DNA from: Flavobacterium pectinovorum
GTDB lineage: Bacteria; Bacteroidota; Bacteroidia; Flavobacteriales; Flavobacteriaceae
Direction: 5' to 3'
DNA: 64,000 bases
NCBI RefSeq assembly: GCF_900142715.1
Contig: NZ_FRBX01000006.1
Span: forward strand, 62,001 to 126,000
This document shows positions 1 through 8,277 of this stretch, in pieces (the first letter of the stretch is position 1; each line of letters begins with the position of its first letter). The notes under the pieces are model-generated. The model had not been told where the DNA came from. It made no database searches and was given only the letters and a program-made list of their open reading frames with translations. The translations under genes were made by a program, and so were the position numbers.

Positions 1-166
1 ACACTGATTAAAAAAAGACGTGGCTGATTAAATGCTAAGAATTTACAAAATACACTTTAAGAATAGAAAAAACCTGTGTAAACCAGTAAAACCCGTTAAA
101 TCCGTGGGCAATTTCTCTATACAATAAGGCAAACCGTTAATTTTAGGTCTTTGGATTTGAAGTCCG

Positions 167-174
167 TATCTTTG
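167..174 (+). promoter_or_regulatory. Candidate -7 box for the 259-615 gene
   Basis: TATCTTTG matches the Bacteroidetes primary sigma consensus TAnnTTTG exactly. Transcription would begin near 181 and give a leader of about 78 bases. The -33 element is weak, so the call rests on the -7 box alone. Confidence 0.4.
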
Positions 175-200
175 CAAATCTATTTTAGAGTTCAGATTGC

Positions 201-242
201 AGATTTTAGATTTTTAAGTCAGCAATCTAAAATCTAAAATCT
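201..242. repeat. Word-type inverted repeat
   Basis: AGATTTTAGATTT (201-213) is the exact reverse complement of AAATCTAAAATCT (230-242). The arms consist of repeated agattt/aaatct words. It is the first of many such intergenic structures in the window. Confidence 0.75.
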
Positions 243-258
243 AAAATCACAAATATAT

Positions 259-615
259 ATGTCAAGAGATACACAATTAAAAGAGCGTTGGGAAAAGCTC
301 GTCGATATACTTTCAAATCAATTTTCGCAAGGCGAAGATTTAGATTTAGATGCCATTATTTACCTAATCGGAGTTCAGGAATTTGGAAAGATTCATAGAG
401 AATTCAAAAAAGATGAAAAATTAAACTTAATGCACATCGCTATTTGCCGATTATTAGAGCCTTACGGATTTTATGAATTCGAATATTTTGATGAAGACGG
501 ATGGCCGCATTATAAAGTAAAAGAAGAATTACCACCGCTAAAAGCAGGAGAACAATCGGTTTTAATGAAAGAAGCGATTGTAAGTTATTTTTTAGAAAGA
601 GAACTTATCGAATAG
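259..615 (+). CDS. Conserved small protein, function unknown
   Basis: This encodes a 118-residue soluble, acidic protein with no signal peptide or membrane segment. It looks all-helical at the N-terminus, with a tyrosine-rich centre (FYEFEYFDEDGWPHYKV, about residues 71-87). I do not recognise a named domain. The ATG start follows an A-rich leader, as is usual in Flavobacterium. The gene precedes a zinc-ribbon gene and pheS on the same strand, but inverted repeats separate it from each, so a shared operon is uncertain. Composition resembles its neighbours, which suggests a resident lineage gene rather than recent cargo. Confidence 0.7.
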   Translation: MSRDTQLKERWEKLVDILSNQFSQGEDLDLDAIIYLIGVQEFGKIHREFKKDEKLNLMHIAICRLLEPYGFYEFEYFDEDGWPHYKVKEELPPLKAGEQSVLMKEAIVSYFLERELIE

Positions 616-620
616 TTTTT

Positions 621-658
621 AGTTTACAGTATTCAGTCTGTGACTGCGACTGTAAACT
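621..658. repeat. Inverted repeat between small genes
   Basis: AGTTTACAGT (621-630) pairs exactly with ACTGTAAACT (649-658), and the loop itself contains agtctgtgact. No T-tract follows, so it is not a standard terminator. Confidence 0.65.
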
Positions 659-682
659 GTGCTGAACACTTATAACAAAGAA

Positions 683-1210
683 ATGTGTAGATATGCAATG
701 ATAGCTTATAAGCCTCATTATGCTTGTTTTAATTGTTGTAAAACATTTAAAAGGAGGCTCATGGGAGATATAAAAAAAGGAGAACAATCAACTTTTGAAG
801 CTAAATGTCCGGAATGTGGTGAGTTAATGGCTAATATGGGGCTTGATTTTGAATCACCGAAAAAGAATGATTTAAAAAAGTGGGAACACTTGAAAAGTCT
901 CTATTCTGTTGGGATTACTTTTCATTCTTGCGGATGCAACGGTCCGGGATATATCCCTAATTCAAAAGAAAAATTAATAGAATATTTTGAAGATTTAAAA
1001 GTGAACTATCTTAAAAATATTGATTTTTGGAGAACTAGAATAGAACCGACTACAAAAGTGGAACGCGATAAAGACAACCAGAGAAATTGGGGAAAGTTAA
1101 ATACTATTTCATCAAATTTTAAAAAAGAGGTTGTTAAGAATCAGGATGGAATAGATTTTTGGCTGGGCAGAGTCCGGGAAATCGAAAGCAAAATAAGTTT
1201 AATAAAATAG
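683..1210 (+). CDS. Zinc-ribbon-like hypothetical protein
   Basis: The frame can be extended to a GTG at 659, inside an inverted repeat, but ATG 683 or ATG 698 is more likely to be the start. From 683 the protein has 175 residues. Two CxxC knuckles (C15/C18 and C42/C45) suggest a bound zinc, and a third Cys-rich patch (HSCGCNGPG) follows. The C-terminal half is charged and probably helical. No catalytic family is recognisable. The gene stands alone between an inverted repeat and the pheS promoter. It may be an accessory gene, but nothing around it points to a function. Confidence 0.65.
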   Translation: MCRYAMIAYKPHYACFNCCKTFKRRLMGDIKKGEQSTFEAKCPECGELMANMGLDFESPKKNDLKKWEHLKSLYSVGITFHSCGCNGPGYIPNSKEKLIEYFEDLKVNYLKNIDFWRTRIEPTTKVERDKDNQRNWGKLNTISSNFKKEVVKNQDGIDFWLGRVREIESKISLIK

Positions 1211-1280
1211 TTATAAATGAATATCGTAACCTGTGAAGGGAAACTTTAAATTTTAGACTTTAAACTTGAAACAAATTATG

Positions 1281-1288
1281 TAAATTTG
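1281..1288 (+). promoter_or_regulatory. Candidate pheS -7 box
   Basis: TAAATTTG fits the TAnnTTTG consensus and lies 22 bases before the pheS ATG. The -33 element is poor, so confidence is limited. Confidence 0.45.
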
Positions 1289-1310
1289 TATTCTCAATTA
1301 TTGAAGGAAA

Positions 1311-2330
1311 ATGATAGACAAGATAAAACAGCATATAGAGGAAGCAAAAGCCTTTAATGATAAAAATAAAGAATCTTTAGAGCAGTTCCGAATTAAATAT
1401 TTAGGTAGTAAAGGGTTATTAAAAGAACTTTTTACAGAGTTTAAAAATATTCCAAACGACCAGAAAAAAGATTTCGGACAAGTAATAAATACTTTAAAAT
1501 CCGTAGCTGAAGAAAAAGTAAGAGTTATTCAGGAAGAGCTTGAAAGTAAACAAGAAGTAAAAGGGGTTTTTGGAGATTTGTCAAGATCATCAGAGCCTGT
1601 TATTATTGGTTCTCGTCATCCTATTTCTATTGTAAAAAATCAAATTATAGATATTTTTGCTAACATTGGCTTCAATGTTTCCGAAGGTCCGGAAATCGAA
1701 GACGACTGGCATAACTTTACGGCGTTGAACTTACCGGAATATCATCCGGCGCGTGATATGCAGGATACATTTTTCATTCAGACAAATCCTGATGTGTTGT
1801 TGCGTACGCATACATCATCTGTTCAGGTACGTTATATGGAAAATCATAAACCGCCAATTCGTACTATTTCTCCGGGGCGTGTATTTCGTAACGAAGCCAT
1901 TTCGTCACGTTCGCACTGTATTTTCCATCAGGTTGAAGGATTGTACATTGACAAAGATGTGTCGTTTGCAGATTTGAAACAAACATTACTTTATTTCACC
2001 AAAGAAATGTTCGGAAAATCAAAAATCCGTTTGCGTCCGTCGTACTTTCCGTTTACGGAACCAAGTGCCGAAATTGATATTTATTGGGGACTAAAAACAG
2101 AAACGGATTACCGTATTACAAAAGGAACAGGCTGGTTAGAAATTGGTGGTTGTGGAATGGTTGACCCGAATGTTCTTAAAAATTGCGATATAAATCCGGA
2201 TGAATTTAACGGTTTTGCTTTCGGAATGGGAGTAGAGCGTATTGCAATGTTATTATACCAAATTGGTGATATTCGTATGTTTTACGAAAACGACGTTCGT
2301 TTCTTAGAGCAATTCAAAGCCAATATTTAA
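1311..2330 (+). CDS. pheS: Phenylalanine-tRNA ligase alpha subunit
   Basis: PheS is the catalytic alpha subunit of the alpha2beta2 phenylalanyl-tRNA synthetase, which charges tRNA-Phe in the cytoplasm. The 339-residue length is standard. An N-terminal coiled-coil arm that contacts tRNA (about residues 1-90) precedes a class II catalytic core. Visible landmarks are RTHTSSVQVRYME, the motif 2 stretch RNEAISSRSHCIFHQVEG, and motif 3 GFAFGMGVERIAMLLYQIGD near the end. The beta subunit gene is not in this window. pheS is followed by a small conserved gene and then a strong bidirectional terminator. Confidence 0.98.
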   Translation: MIDKIKQHIEEAKAFNDKNKESLEQFRIKYLGSKGLLKELFTEFKNIPNDQKKDFGQVINTLKSVAEEKVRVIQEELESKQEVKGVFGDLSRSSEPVIIGSRHPISIVKNQIIDIFANIGFNVSEGPEIEDDWHNFTALNLPEYHPARDMQDTFFIQTNPDVLLRTHTSSVQVRYMENHKPPIRTISPGRVFRNEAISSRSHCIFHQVEGLYIDKDVSFADLKQTLLYFTKEMFGKSKIRLRPSYFPFTEPSAEIDIYWGLKTETDYRITKGTGWLEIGGCGMVDPNVLKNCDINPDEFNGFAFGMGVERIAMLLYQIGDIRMFYENDVRFLEQFKANI

Positions 2331-2445
2331 TTTTAGATATTAGATTGTAGATTTCAGATTAATTCTGAAGATATAATTCTCATTAATACAATAAACCTTT
2401 GTTGAAGTTTAGACTTTGACAAAGGTTTTAAAGCTTTAAATAAAG

Positions 2446-2853
2446 ATGAAAAAAGATATAACAATCCCCGAAGTAGAAAACGTATTTTTAGCCGCCGTTC
2501 AGGAATGGAGCGACGATTTTATGGAAAAAGTGTGGTACGCTTATCTTGTAAATGACAGCGACTTTAATCTCGACAGCGTTATGGTAGTTTCAAAAGCATT
2601 TGGAACTATCGATGGCGAAATGAAAAAAACATCTGTTTTACGCCACGCTTTTGTTGAAGTTCCGGCAGTTTCAGTAGTAAAAATTGAAATGATCGAAAAA
2701 AGCCTATTGGTTTTAAATAATGAATTCATGGTGACTTTCTTCATCGGAAATACTCTATACGACAAGAAATTCATTTTCAAATCTAACCTAATTAGCGAAA
2801 ATAATACGGAAGAAGTGCCGATTTTGTTTGTTGAAGGAGTTATGGTGAAGTAA
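2446..2853 (+). CDS. Conserved hypothetical protein downstream of pheS
   Basis: This is a 135-residue soluble protein of unknown function, with alternating beta strands after a short helical N-terminus. It has no signal peptide, membrane segment or motif that I can assign. It lies 115 bases after pheS on the same strand, with a word-rich spacer between them, and ends just before a large inverted repeat and terminator shared with the convergent gpsA. I believe similar genes occur near pheS or gpsA in related genomes, but I cannot confirm this from the sequence. Confidence 0.7.
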   Translation: MKKDITIPEVENVFLAAVQEWSDDFMEKVWYAYLVNDSDFNLDSVMVVSKAFGTIDGEMKKTSVLRHAFVEVPAVSVVKIEMIEKSLLVLNNEFMVTFFIGNTLYDKKFIFKSNLISENNTEEVPILFVEGVMVK

Positions 2854-2858
2854 AGAAA

Positions 2859-2989
2859 ATAGAGAATAGAATAAAGAAAATAGACTTTACAAAATAGTAA
2901 AAGAAAAAAGAGCCAAGACTAATTATTTAGATCTTGGCTCTTTTTTTATGTCATAAACAAAAGTCTATTTTCTTTATTCTATTCTCTAT
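2859..2989. repeat. 29-bp perfect inverted repeat enclosing a terminator
   Basis: The segment at 2859-2887 is exactly the reverse complement of 2961-2989. The arms are built from agaatag/aaaatag words. The intrinsic terminator sits in the loop, so the whole region could fold as one long stem around a second hairpin. Confidence 0.85.
2904..2947. terminator. Bidirectional intrinsic terminator
   Basis: The 15-base arms 2904-2918 (ending GAGCCAAGA) and 2932-2946 (TCTTGGCTC then T's) pair perfectly. There is a T-run on the plus side and an A-run on the other, so it serves the convergent pheS-side gene and gpsA. Confidence 0.9.
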
Positions 2990-3001
2990 ACTCTTTTTTC
3001 T

Positions 3002-3997
3002 TTAATCCAAAGACTCAGTCAGTTTCTTAAATACAGATTTTGCATCTTTTCCTTCGTATAAAATGCTGTAAACGGCGTCGATAATAGGCGTTTTGGCACC
3101 GTAACCCTGATTTAGTTTATAAGCACTTTTGGTGGCGTAATAACCTTCGGCAACCATACTCATTTCCATCATCGCACTTTTTACGGTGTAGCCTTTTCCA
3201 ATCATGTTTCCGAACATTCTGTTTCTGGAGAATACGGAATATCCTGTAACCAATAAATCGCCTAAATAAGCCGAGTCATTAATGTTACGTTTCATTTTAT
3301 GCACTTTTCTGATGAATTTCTTCATCTCACGAATTCCGTTACTCATCATAACCGATTGGAAATTATCACCATAACCTAAACCATGTGCAATTCCGGCTGC
3401 AATGGCATAAATGTTTTTTAACATCGCCGCATATTCAGTTCCGATGATATCGTCTGAAATTTTGGCTTTAATATAATTTCCTGATAAAGATTTTGCTACA
3501 ATGCTGGCTTTGTCCGGATCGCCACAAGCAATGGTTAAGTACGAAAGTCTTTCCAACGCTACTTCTTCTGCGTGACAAGGACCTGTAATAACCCCAATAT
3601 TGTAATAAGGAATGTCGTATTGAATATGAAAATGTTCTCCAACAATTAAACTCGTTTCAGGAACAATTCCTTTAATAGCGGAGAAGATTATTTTATCTGT
3701 TAAAGAAACAGTCAGATTTTTTAATTCAGCATCTAAAAAAGCAGACGGAATAGCAAAAATTACATAATCTGCATATTCAACTGCTTCGTTTATATTGTTG
3801 GTTAATTTAAGTTTAGTAGTGTCAAATTCGACTGAACTTAAATAGTTTGGGTTGTGTTTGTATTTTTGAATGTGCTCTATTGCAGCATCATTACGCATAT
3901 ACCAAGCTATTTCTGAAAGATTTACGCATAACATCTTTGCAATTGCCGTTGCCCAACTCCCTCCTCCAATTACTGCAAACTTTAATTTTTCGCTCAT
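3002..3997 (-). CDS. gpsA: Glycerol-3-phosphate dehydrogenase [NAD(P)+]
   Basis: GpsA reduces dihydroxyacetone phosphate to sn-glycerol-3-phosphate, the backbone for phospholipid synthesis, in the cytoplasm. The 331-residue length is normal. The N-terminal Rossmann motif GGGSWATAIAKML (about residues 11-23) binds NAD(P)H. The conserved ITGPCHAEEVA segment and GTEYAAMLKNIYAIAAG, which holds the catalytic lysine, mark the substrate domain. It is transcribed leftward from its own promoter at about 4016-4023 and ends at the bidirectional terminator. Confidence 0.97.
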   Translation of the reverse strand: MSEKLKFAVIGGGSWATAIAKMLCVNLSEIAWYMRNDAAIEHIQKYKHNPNYLSSVEFDTTKLKLTNNINEAVEYADYVIFAIPSAFLDAELKNLTVSLTDKIIFSAIKGIVPETSLIVGEHFHIQYDIPYYNIGVITGPCHAEEVALERLSYLTIACGDPDKASIVAKSLSGNYIKAKISDDIIGTEYAAMLKNIYAIAAGIAHGLGYGDNFQSVMMSNGIREMKKFIRKVHKMKRNINDSAYLGDLLVTGYSVFSRNRMFGNMIGKGYTVKSAMMEMSMVAEGYYATKSAYKLNQGYGAKTPIIDAVYSILYEGKDAKSVFKKLTESLD

Positions 3998-4015
3998 TAT
4001 TTTAATAATTTAAAG

Positions 4016-4023
4016 CAAAAGTA
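4016..4023 (-). promoter_or_regulatory. gpsA promoter -7 box
   Basis: On the minus strand the sequence reads TACTTTTG, an exact TAnnTTTG match, 18 bases upstream of the gpsA ATG. A TTTG sits about 21 bases further upstream as a possible -33 element. Confidence 0.6.
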
Positions 4024-4233
4024 CTTAATAATGTAGTAATAATACAAAATCTGATTTAAGAAATTTAAAAACAAGGTCTGTAAACAATGGTTTTCAGCTA
4101 GTTCTAAATAATTATCAAAAATATTTTATGCTTTATACAATAATAATTCAATCCTTACGTTATAACTGTTTATAAATTAGAATTTTAATGAGTTTAGCAA
4201 AAATTGAGTTAGTTAGTTTTGTTTTAGTATTTT

Positions 4234-4270
4234 AAAAAGGCGTTCCTAAATATTTTAAGAACGCCTTTTT
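4234..4270 (-). terminator. Intrinsic terminator
   Basis: AAAAAGGCGTTC (4234-4245) pairs with GAACGCCTTTTT (4259-4270). It is symmetric, but the only gene reading into it is the reductase on the minus strand, ending at 4417. Confidence 0.75.
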
Positions 4271-4345
4271 TGTTTAAAAAAAACAAAAAATTCCAATTTA
4301 TAAATTCCAAATTCCAAACGGTTGATGTTAAAAAATCAAATAAAA

Positions 4346-4394
4346 AAATTCCAAATTCCAATAATACTGGTAAGAGCATTGGAATTTGGAATTT
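4346..4394. repeat. attccaa word inverted repeat
   Basis: The 17-base segments 4346-4362 and 4378-4394 are perfect reverse complements. Further attccaa words lie at 4290-4318 and 4403-4409. The same word family recurs at 49376-49410 and 54050-54150. Confidence 0.75.
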
Positions 4395-4416
4395 AAAAAA
4401 ATTGGAATTTTATTTG

Positions 4417-5574
4417 TTAGTAGCTTAATTCTACAATCGATTTTACTTTATCTAAAGTTACCAATTGGTTTTCGCCAAGACCTTTCCAGCCTCTTTCATC
4501 AAAACGTTTTACAATAAAATTTGCTGTGTTGGTGTAATCATCTGTATATTGAGATAATTTAGTATCCATTCCCATGGTGTGGAAAAATTCTACTGTTTTA
4601 TTGATCGCTTCTTTGGCAACTTCGTCATCAGAACCTGTTAAGTTGAAAATTCTTCTTCCGTATTGTGCCAGTTTTCCTTTTTTAGTGTCAAACATTACAT
4701 TGTATAAACTTGGGCCTATAATCGCCAAAGTACGTGCATGGTCGATTCCGTATAAAGCTGTTAATTCGTGGCCAATCATGTGTGTTGCCCAATCAGAAGG
4801 AACTCCTTTTTGAATCAATCCGTTCAAAGCCATCGTGCAGCTCCACATAAAATTCGAAGCCAAAGCATAATCCGTTGGGTTTTCTACCACTTTTGGACCA
4901 ACTTCAATTAACGTTTGTAAAATTCCTTCGGCAATTCGGTCTTGTAAAAAACCTTCGTGCGGATACGTTAAATATTGTTCCATTACGTGTGTATAAGCAT
5001 CTACAACACCATTTTGCAATTGTCTTTTTGGCAACGATTCAATAACTGTTGGATCACAAATAGAGAATTTAGGAAACAAAGCACTTCCGCCCGAAGCTAA
5101 TTTTTCCTGAGTTGCTTTAATGGTTACGACATATCCAGAATTCATTTCGCTTCCCGTTGCAGGCAAAGTCAAAATAGTTCCAAAAGGCACTGCATTTTCT
5201 TTAATCAACAAACGTTTTTGTAAAATATCAAGTGGGTTTCCGTCAAAATTTACAGCTGCCGAAATAAATTTCACACCATCAATAACAGATCCACCGCCAA
5301 CAGCCAGAATAAAATCTATTTTTTCAGCTTTGATAACTTCAACCGCTTTCATCAACGTTTCAAAATGCGGATTTGGCTCAATTCCCCCAAATTCAACAAT
5401 ATCAAAACCTTTTAAATTCTTGATTACTTGTTCGTGAATTCCGTTTTTAAAAATACTTCCACCGCCGTACGCCAAAAGAATTTTAGCATCTTTTGGAACT
5501 AAAGTCGAAAGTTTTTCAATTTGTCCTTTTCCGAAAATTAGATTTGTCGGATTATATAATTCAAAGTTTAGCAT
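4417..5574 (-). CDS. Iron-containing alcohol dehydrogenase (YqhD/BDH type)
   Basis: This is a cytoplasmic group III (iron/zinc) alcohol dehydrogenase of 385 residues, most like the YqhD/butanol dehydrogenase subgroup, which reduces aldehydes with NADPH. The GGGS nucleotide-binding turns appear twice (YGGGSIFKNG near residue 37 and AVGGGSVIDGVK near 93). Metal ligands are recognisable as D and H in DAYTHVMEQYL and as two H in HMIGHELTALYGIDHARTLA. The exact aldehyde substrate cannot be read. It is a single-gene unit next to a DJ-1-type gene, which would fit detoxification of reactive aldehydes, but that link is inference. Confidence 0.92.
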   Translation of the reverse strand: MLNFELYNPTNLIFGKGQIEKLSTLVPKDAKILLAYGGGSIFKNGIHEQVIKNLKGFDIVEFGGIEPNPHFETLMKAVEVIKAEKIDFILAVGGGSVIDGVKFISAAVNFDGNPLDILQKRLLIKENAVPFGTILTLPATGSEMNSGYVVTIKATQEKLASGGSALFPKFSICDPTVIESLPKRQLQNGVVDAYTHVMEQYLTYPHEGFLQDRIAEGILQTLIEVGPKVVENPTDYALASNFMWSCTMALNGLIQKGVPSDWATHMIGHELTALYGIDHARTLAIIGPSLYNVMFDTKKGKLAQYGRRIFNLTGSDDEVAKEAINKTVEFFHTMGMDTKLSQYTDDYTNTANFIVKRFDERGWKGLGENQLVTLDKVKSIVELSY

Positions 5575-5580
5575 TTTTTT

Positions 5581-5716
5581 TGAGTTTCTGAGATGCTAAG
5601 TTGCTAAGGTTCTAAGTTTTTTAATCTTAGCAACGTAGATCTTTTATTAATAATTTCTGATATACTAAGTGTCTAAGTTTTTTAAAGATTTCCAAAATCT
5701 TAGCAATTTAGAACCT
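5581..5716. repeat. ctaag/cttag word-rich spacer
   Basis: Several copies of ctaagt and its complement cttagca occur (5596-5616, 5626-5632, 5664-5680, 5697-5706) and can pair with each other. There is no ORF and no clear terminator. Confidence 0.5.
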
Positions 5717-5718
5717 TT

Positions 5719-6471
5719 TTATTTTAATTTTTCCAATAATTTACCAGCGACCAATTTAGACGAAGCCGGGTTTTGTCCTGTAATTAAAAGACCATCTTCT
5801 ACAGAATAAGGAGCCCAATTTGGACCTTTTGAGAATTTTGCTCCATTTTGAGTTAAAGCATCTTCTAATAAAAACGGAACAACTTTGGTTAAACCAACAG
5901 CTTCTTCCTCTTCGTTTGTAAAACCGGTTACTTTTTTACCTTTTACTAAATAATCACCTTTTACTTTTACATTTTTCAAAACGGCTGGTGCGTGACAAAC
6001 AAATGCAACCGGTTTATTGTGCATGTAAAAAGATTCGATTAAGGCGATTGAATTTTTATCTTCAACTAAATCCCAAAGCGGACCGTGACCTCCAGGATAA
6101 AAAACGGCATCATAATCTTTTTGATTTATTGTTGAAAGCTTATGAGTGTTTTTTAATTTTTCCTGTAATGTTTTATCAGCATCAAAGCGTTTAGTGTCTT
6201 CGGTTGCTGATGAAGGATCTGCACTTTTAGGGTCAATTGGCGGCTGGCCTCCAAGCGGTGATGCAATAGTAATTTCTACACCTTTATCTAATAGTTCATA
6301 ATAAGGAGCAGCAAATTCTTCTGACCAGAATCCGGTTTTTTCTCCCGTATTGCCCAGTTTATCATTACTGGTCACAACAAATAATACTTTTTTCATCTTT
6401 TTTGTTTTTTGAGCTGTTGCCGAAAAGCCAGCTGTTAATACGATTATTGCGATTAATGCGATTTTTTTCAT
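5719..6471 (-). CDS. Secreted DJ-1/PfpI family protein (Hsp31-like)
   Basis: This is a 250-residue class I glutamine amidotransferase-like protein of the DJ-1/PfpI superfamily, related to Hsp31/HchA-type glyoxalase or protein deglycase enzymes. Residues 1-20 form a signal peptide ending in SATAQ, so the mature protein should be exported, which is unusual for a family that is mostly cytoplasmic. The nucleophile elbow is AFVCHAPA with C159 and H160, and YPGGHGPLWDL is the preceding conserved loop. It is transcribed divergently from a LysR regulator, its probable controller. A glyoxalase or chaperone role is family knowledge, not demonstrated here. Confidence 0.88.
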   Translation of the reverse strand: MKKIALIAIIVLTAGFSATAQKTKKMKKVLFVVTSNDKLGNTGEKTGFWSEEFAAPYYELLDKGVEITIASPLGGQPPIDPKSADPSSATEDTKRFDADKTLQEKLKNTHKLSTINQKDYDAVFYPGGHGPLWDLVEDKNSIALIESFYMHNKPVAFVCHAPAVLKNVKVKGDYLVKGKKVTGFTNEEEEAVGLTKVVPFLLEDALTQNGAKFSKGPNWAPYSVEDGLLITGQNPASSKLVAGKLLEKLK

Positions 6472-6568
6472 ATCTTATTATCAATGTTTAAATTTTGATC
6501 AAATTTACGGTTTATGTGATATTAGTAAAAATAAAATAAACTATGTTTGTTATAAATAAAGTTATATC
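6472..6568. promoter_or_regulatory. Divergent promoter region, pfpI-like gene and lysR
   Basis: Two Bacteroidetes -7 boxes face away from each other: minus-strand TAAATTTG (plus coordinates 6500-6507) for the DJ-1 gene and plus-strand TATGTTTG (6542-6549) for lysR. Neither has a good -33 element, consistent with activator dependence. The LysR protein probably binds between them. I could not define its box with confidence. Confidence 0.55.
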
Positions 6569-7474
6569 ATGGTAAATTTGGAATGGTACAGAACTTTTAA
6601 GTCTGTATATAAAAATGGAAATTTTTCTGTCGCTTCAAAAGAGTTGTTTATGAGCCAACCCGCGGTTAGTCAGCAAATAGCTATGTTAGAGGCACATGTT
6701 GGTTATAAGTTGTTTAACCGAAAATCAAAAGGCGTAGAACCAACCGAATACGCTAAGTTACTGAATAATTTAATTATTGACGCGCTCGATAGGTTAGAAA
6801 CTGTTGAAAACGGATTCAGGGCAAAAGCAGAAGATTCTGTCCGCTTGATTTCTGTTGGTGTTTCAAAAGATTTATTTAATAGCTGCGGAAGTATTTTGAT
6901 CTCCAAATTTGATTTTATTGATTTTACTTTTGCCGAAGATGATGCCCTTTTTGCACTTGTCGATGCCAAGAAACTCGATTTTGCCATTACAACAAAAAGA
7001 TATGATACGTTTGATACCATTTACGAAATCGTAGGTAAAATTAAACTGATCATGGTGGCGCCAATGAATTTAAATATCGAAGAATTCCGCCAGAAACTAA
7101 AAGCAGATAATTATACCGAAACTGAAAAATGGCTTAACAACCAAAAATGGTACAGTCATGATGCAAGAATTCCGCATATCAAATTATTCTGGCTGCATGC
7201 TTTCAGTAAAAAAAGGCCTTCGATGGTGCCTAATTATATTATTCCTTCAGAATCTGAAATGTTGGAAATGCTGTCCAAAAACTCGGGACTTGCCATAACA
7301 TGGAATTGCAATGCGAGAAAATATATTAAAGAAAATAAATTGCAATTAGTCTGGAATAGTTTTCACGTTCCTGAAGAGTTTGTATATTTATTGACGGCTA
7401 AAAACAACAATTTGAATACGTTTTTCGAGAGTATTGGAAAAGAATTAAAGTTGTTTTTAGGCAATAGATTATAG
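6569..7474 (+). CDS. LysR family transcriptional regulator
   Basis: This 301-residue regulator has an N-terminal winged helix-turn-helix (about residues 1-60, including FSVASKELFMSQPAVSQQIAMLEAHVGYKLFNR) and a C-terminal periplasmic-binding-protein-like effector domain. The inducer is unknown. It is transcribed divergently from the secreted DJ-1/PfpI gene, the classic arrangement for a LysR regulator and its target. The leader is very short, since its -7 box ends 19 bases before the ATG. Autoregulation is likely because the two promoters are close together. Confidence 0.93.
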   Translation: MVNLEWYRTFKSVYKNGNFSVASKELFMSQPAVSQQIAMLEAHVGYKLFNRKSKGVEPTEYAKLLNNLIIDALDRLETVENGFRAKAEDSVRLISVGVSKDLFNSCGSILISKFDFIDFTFAEDDALFALVDAKKLDFAITTKRYDTFDTIYEIVGKIKLIMVAPMNLNIEEFRQKLKADNYTETEKWLNNQKWYSHDARIPHIKLFWLHAFSKKRPSMVPNYIIPSESEMLEMLSKNSGLAITWNCNARKYIKENKLQLVWNSFHVPEEFVYLLTAKNNNLNTFFESIGKELKLFLGNRL

Positions 7475-7481
7475 TTTTTTA

Positions 7482-7549
7482 GCCACGAATTCACGAATTA
7501 ATTTTAACTAATCGCTCAAAAAATTAGTATTAATTCGTGAATTCGTGGC
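7482..7549. repeat. 20-bp perfect inverted repeat, cacgaatt words
   Basis: The segment 7482-7501 (gccacgaattcacgaatt...) is an exact reverse complement of 7530-7549. It fills the gap between lysR and the Nudix regulator. There is no T-tract, so terminator activity is doubtful. Related words recur at 27544-27565. Confidence 0.8.
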
Positions 7550-7561
7550 GAACTTTTTAAT

Positions 7562-8266
7562 GTGTGTGATAGTATGGAAAATCTTCAAAATATTAGAATC
7601 GCAGTTGATGCCATTGTTTTTGGATATAAAAACAACAGTTTATATGTGCTTTTAATAGAACAAAAATTTGGTTCTGCAGAGAGATACTGGGCGCTTCCTG
7701 GCGGTTTGGTAAAAAATGATGAATCGTTGAGCAACGCTGTAATTAGAGAATTGCATGAAGAAACCAATGTGCAATTAAAGTTCATGGAACAGCTTTACAC
7801 CTTTGGAGATGATATTTTCAGGGATTCCAGAAACCGTGTTATTTCTGTTGCTTATTATGCTTTGGTTGATGCTTCCAATCTCGAAATTAAAGCAGATACA
7901 GATGCCGATAAAGTACAATGGTACAAAATAGACGAAATTCCTTCTTTGGCATTCGACCATAATTTAATTATCAAAAAAGCGATTTCAAGATTAAAGGCTA
8001 AACTTACTTACGAGCCTGTTGGGTTTGATTTACTTCCCGAAGAATTCTTGTTTTCTGATCTTGAAAATTTGTATTGCACGATTTTAGAAAAAGAAATTGA
8101 CCGACGAAACTTCAGAAAAAAAATCCTCAGTTATGGATTTTTAGAAGAAACAGAAAAATTTTCGCCCATAAAAAGTGGTCGTCCGGCAAAATTATTTAAG
8201 TTCAATAAATTGAAATATAATGATTTGATAGAAAGAGGCTTCCATTTTGAAATAAAATTTGCTTAA
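7562..8266 (+). CDS. NrtR-like Nudix transcriptional regulator
   Basis: This 234-residue protein has an N-terminal Nudix domain (about 10-150) and a C-terminal winged-helix domain (about 155-234), the layout of NrtR repressors that sense ADP-ribose and control NAD salvage genes. The Nudix box at 47-70 keeps GG, E54, REL and the EE pair, with N instead of G near its end, so hydrolysis of ADP-ribose or a similar compound remains possible. The C-terminus contains RRNFRKK and SGRPAKLFKF, typical of the DNA-binding part. A second ATG at 7574 is an equally good start. It heads a tight operon with the M48-like peptidase (11-base gap) and the giant helicase. Confidence 0.85.
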   Translation: MCDSMENLQNIRIAVDAIVFGYKNNSLYVLLIEQKFGSAERYWALPGGLVKNDESLSNAVIRELHEETNVQLKFMEQLYTFGDDIFRDSRNRVISVAYYALVDASNLEIKADTDADKVQWYKIDEIPSLAFDHNLIIKKAISRLKAKLTYEPVGFDLLPEEFLFSDLENLYCTILEKEIDRRNFRKKILSYGFLEETEKFSPIKSGRPAKLFKFNKLKYNDLIERGFHFEIKFA

Positions 8267-8277
8267 ACTAAATTATA

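Larger units (their letters stand above)
1..258. other. Intergenic leader at window edge
   Basis: No coding sequence is supported here. The stretch is AT-rich and carries decayed short word repeats (for example ccgttaaatccgtgg near 92). A good Bacteroidetes -7 box, TATCTTTG, lies at 167-174, about 85 bases before the first gene. No convincing -33 element sits at the usual distance. A word-type inverted repeat (201-213 with 230-242) follows in the leader. Confidence 0.5.
4024..4416. other. Intergenic region between gpsA and the reductase gene
   Basis: No convincing ORF, tRNA or known RNA is visible. It contains an intrinsic terminator (4234-4270) for the minus-strand reductase gene and a word-type inverted repeat of attccaa units (4346-4362 with 4378-4394, 17 bp perfect). 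The 4080-4230 stretch is AT-rich and unexplained. Confidence 0.5.
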
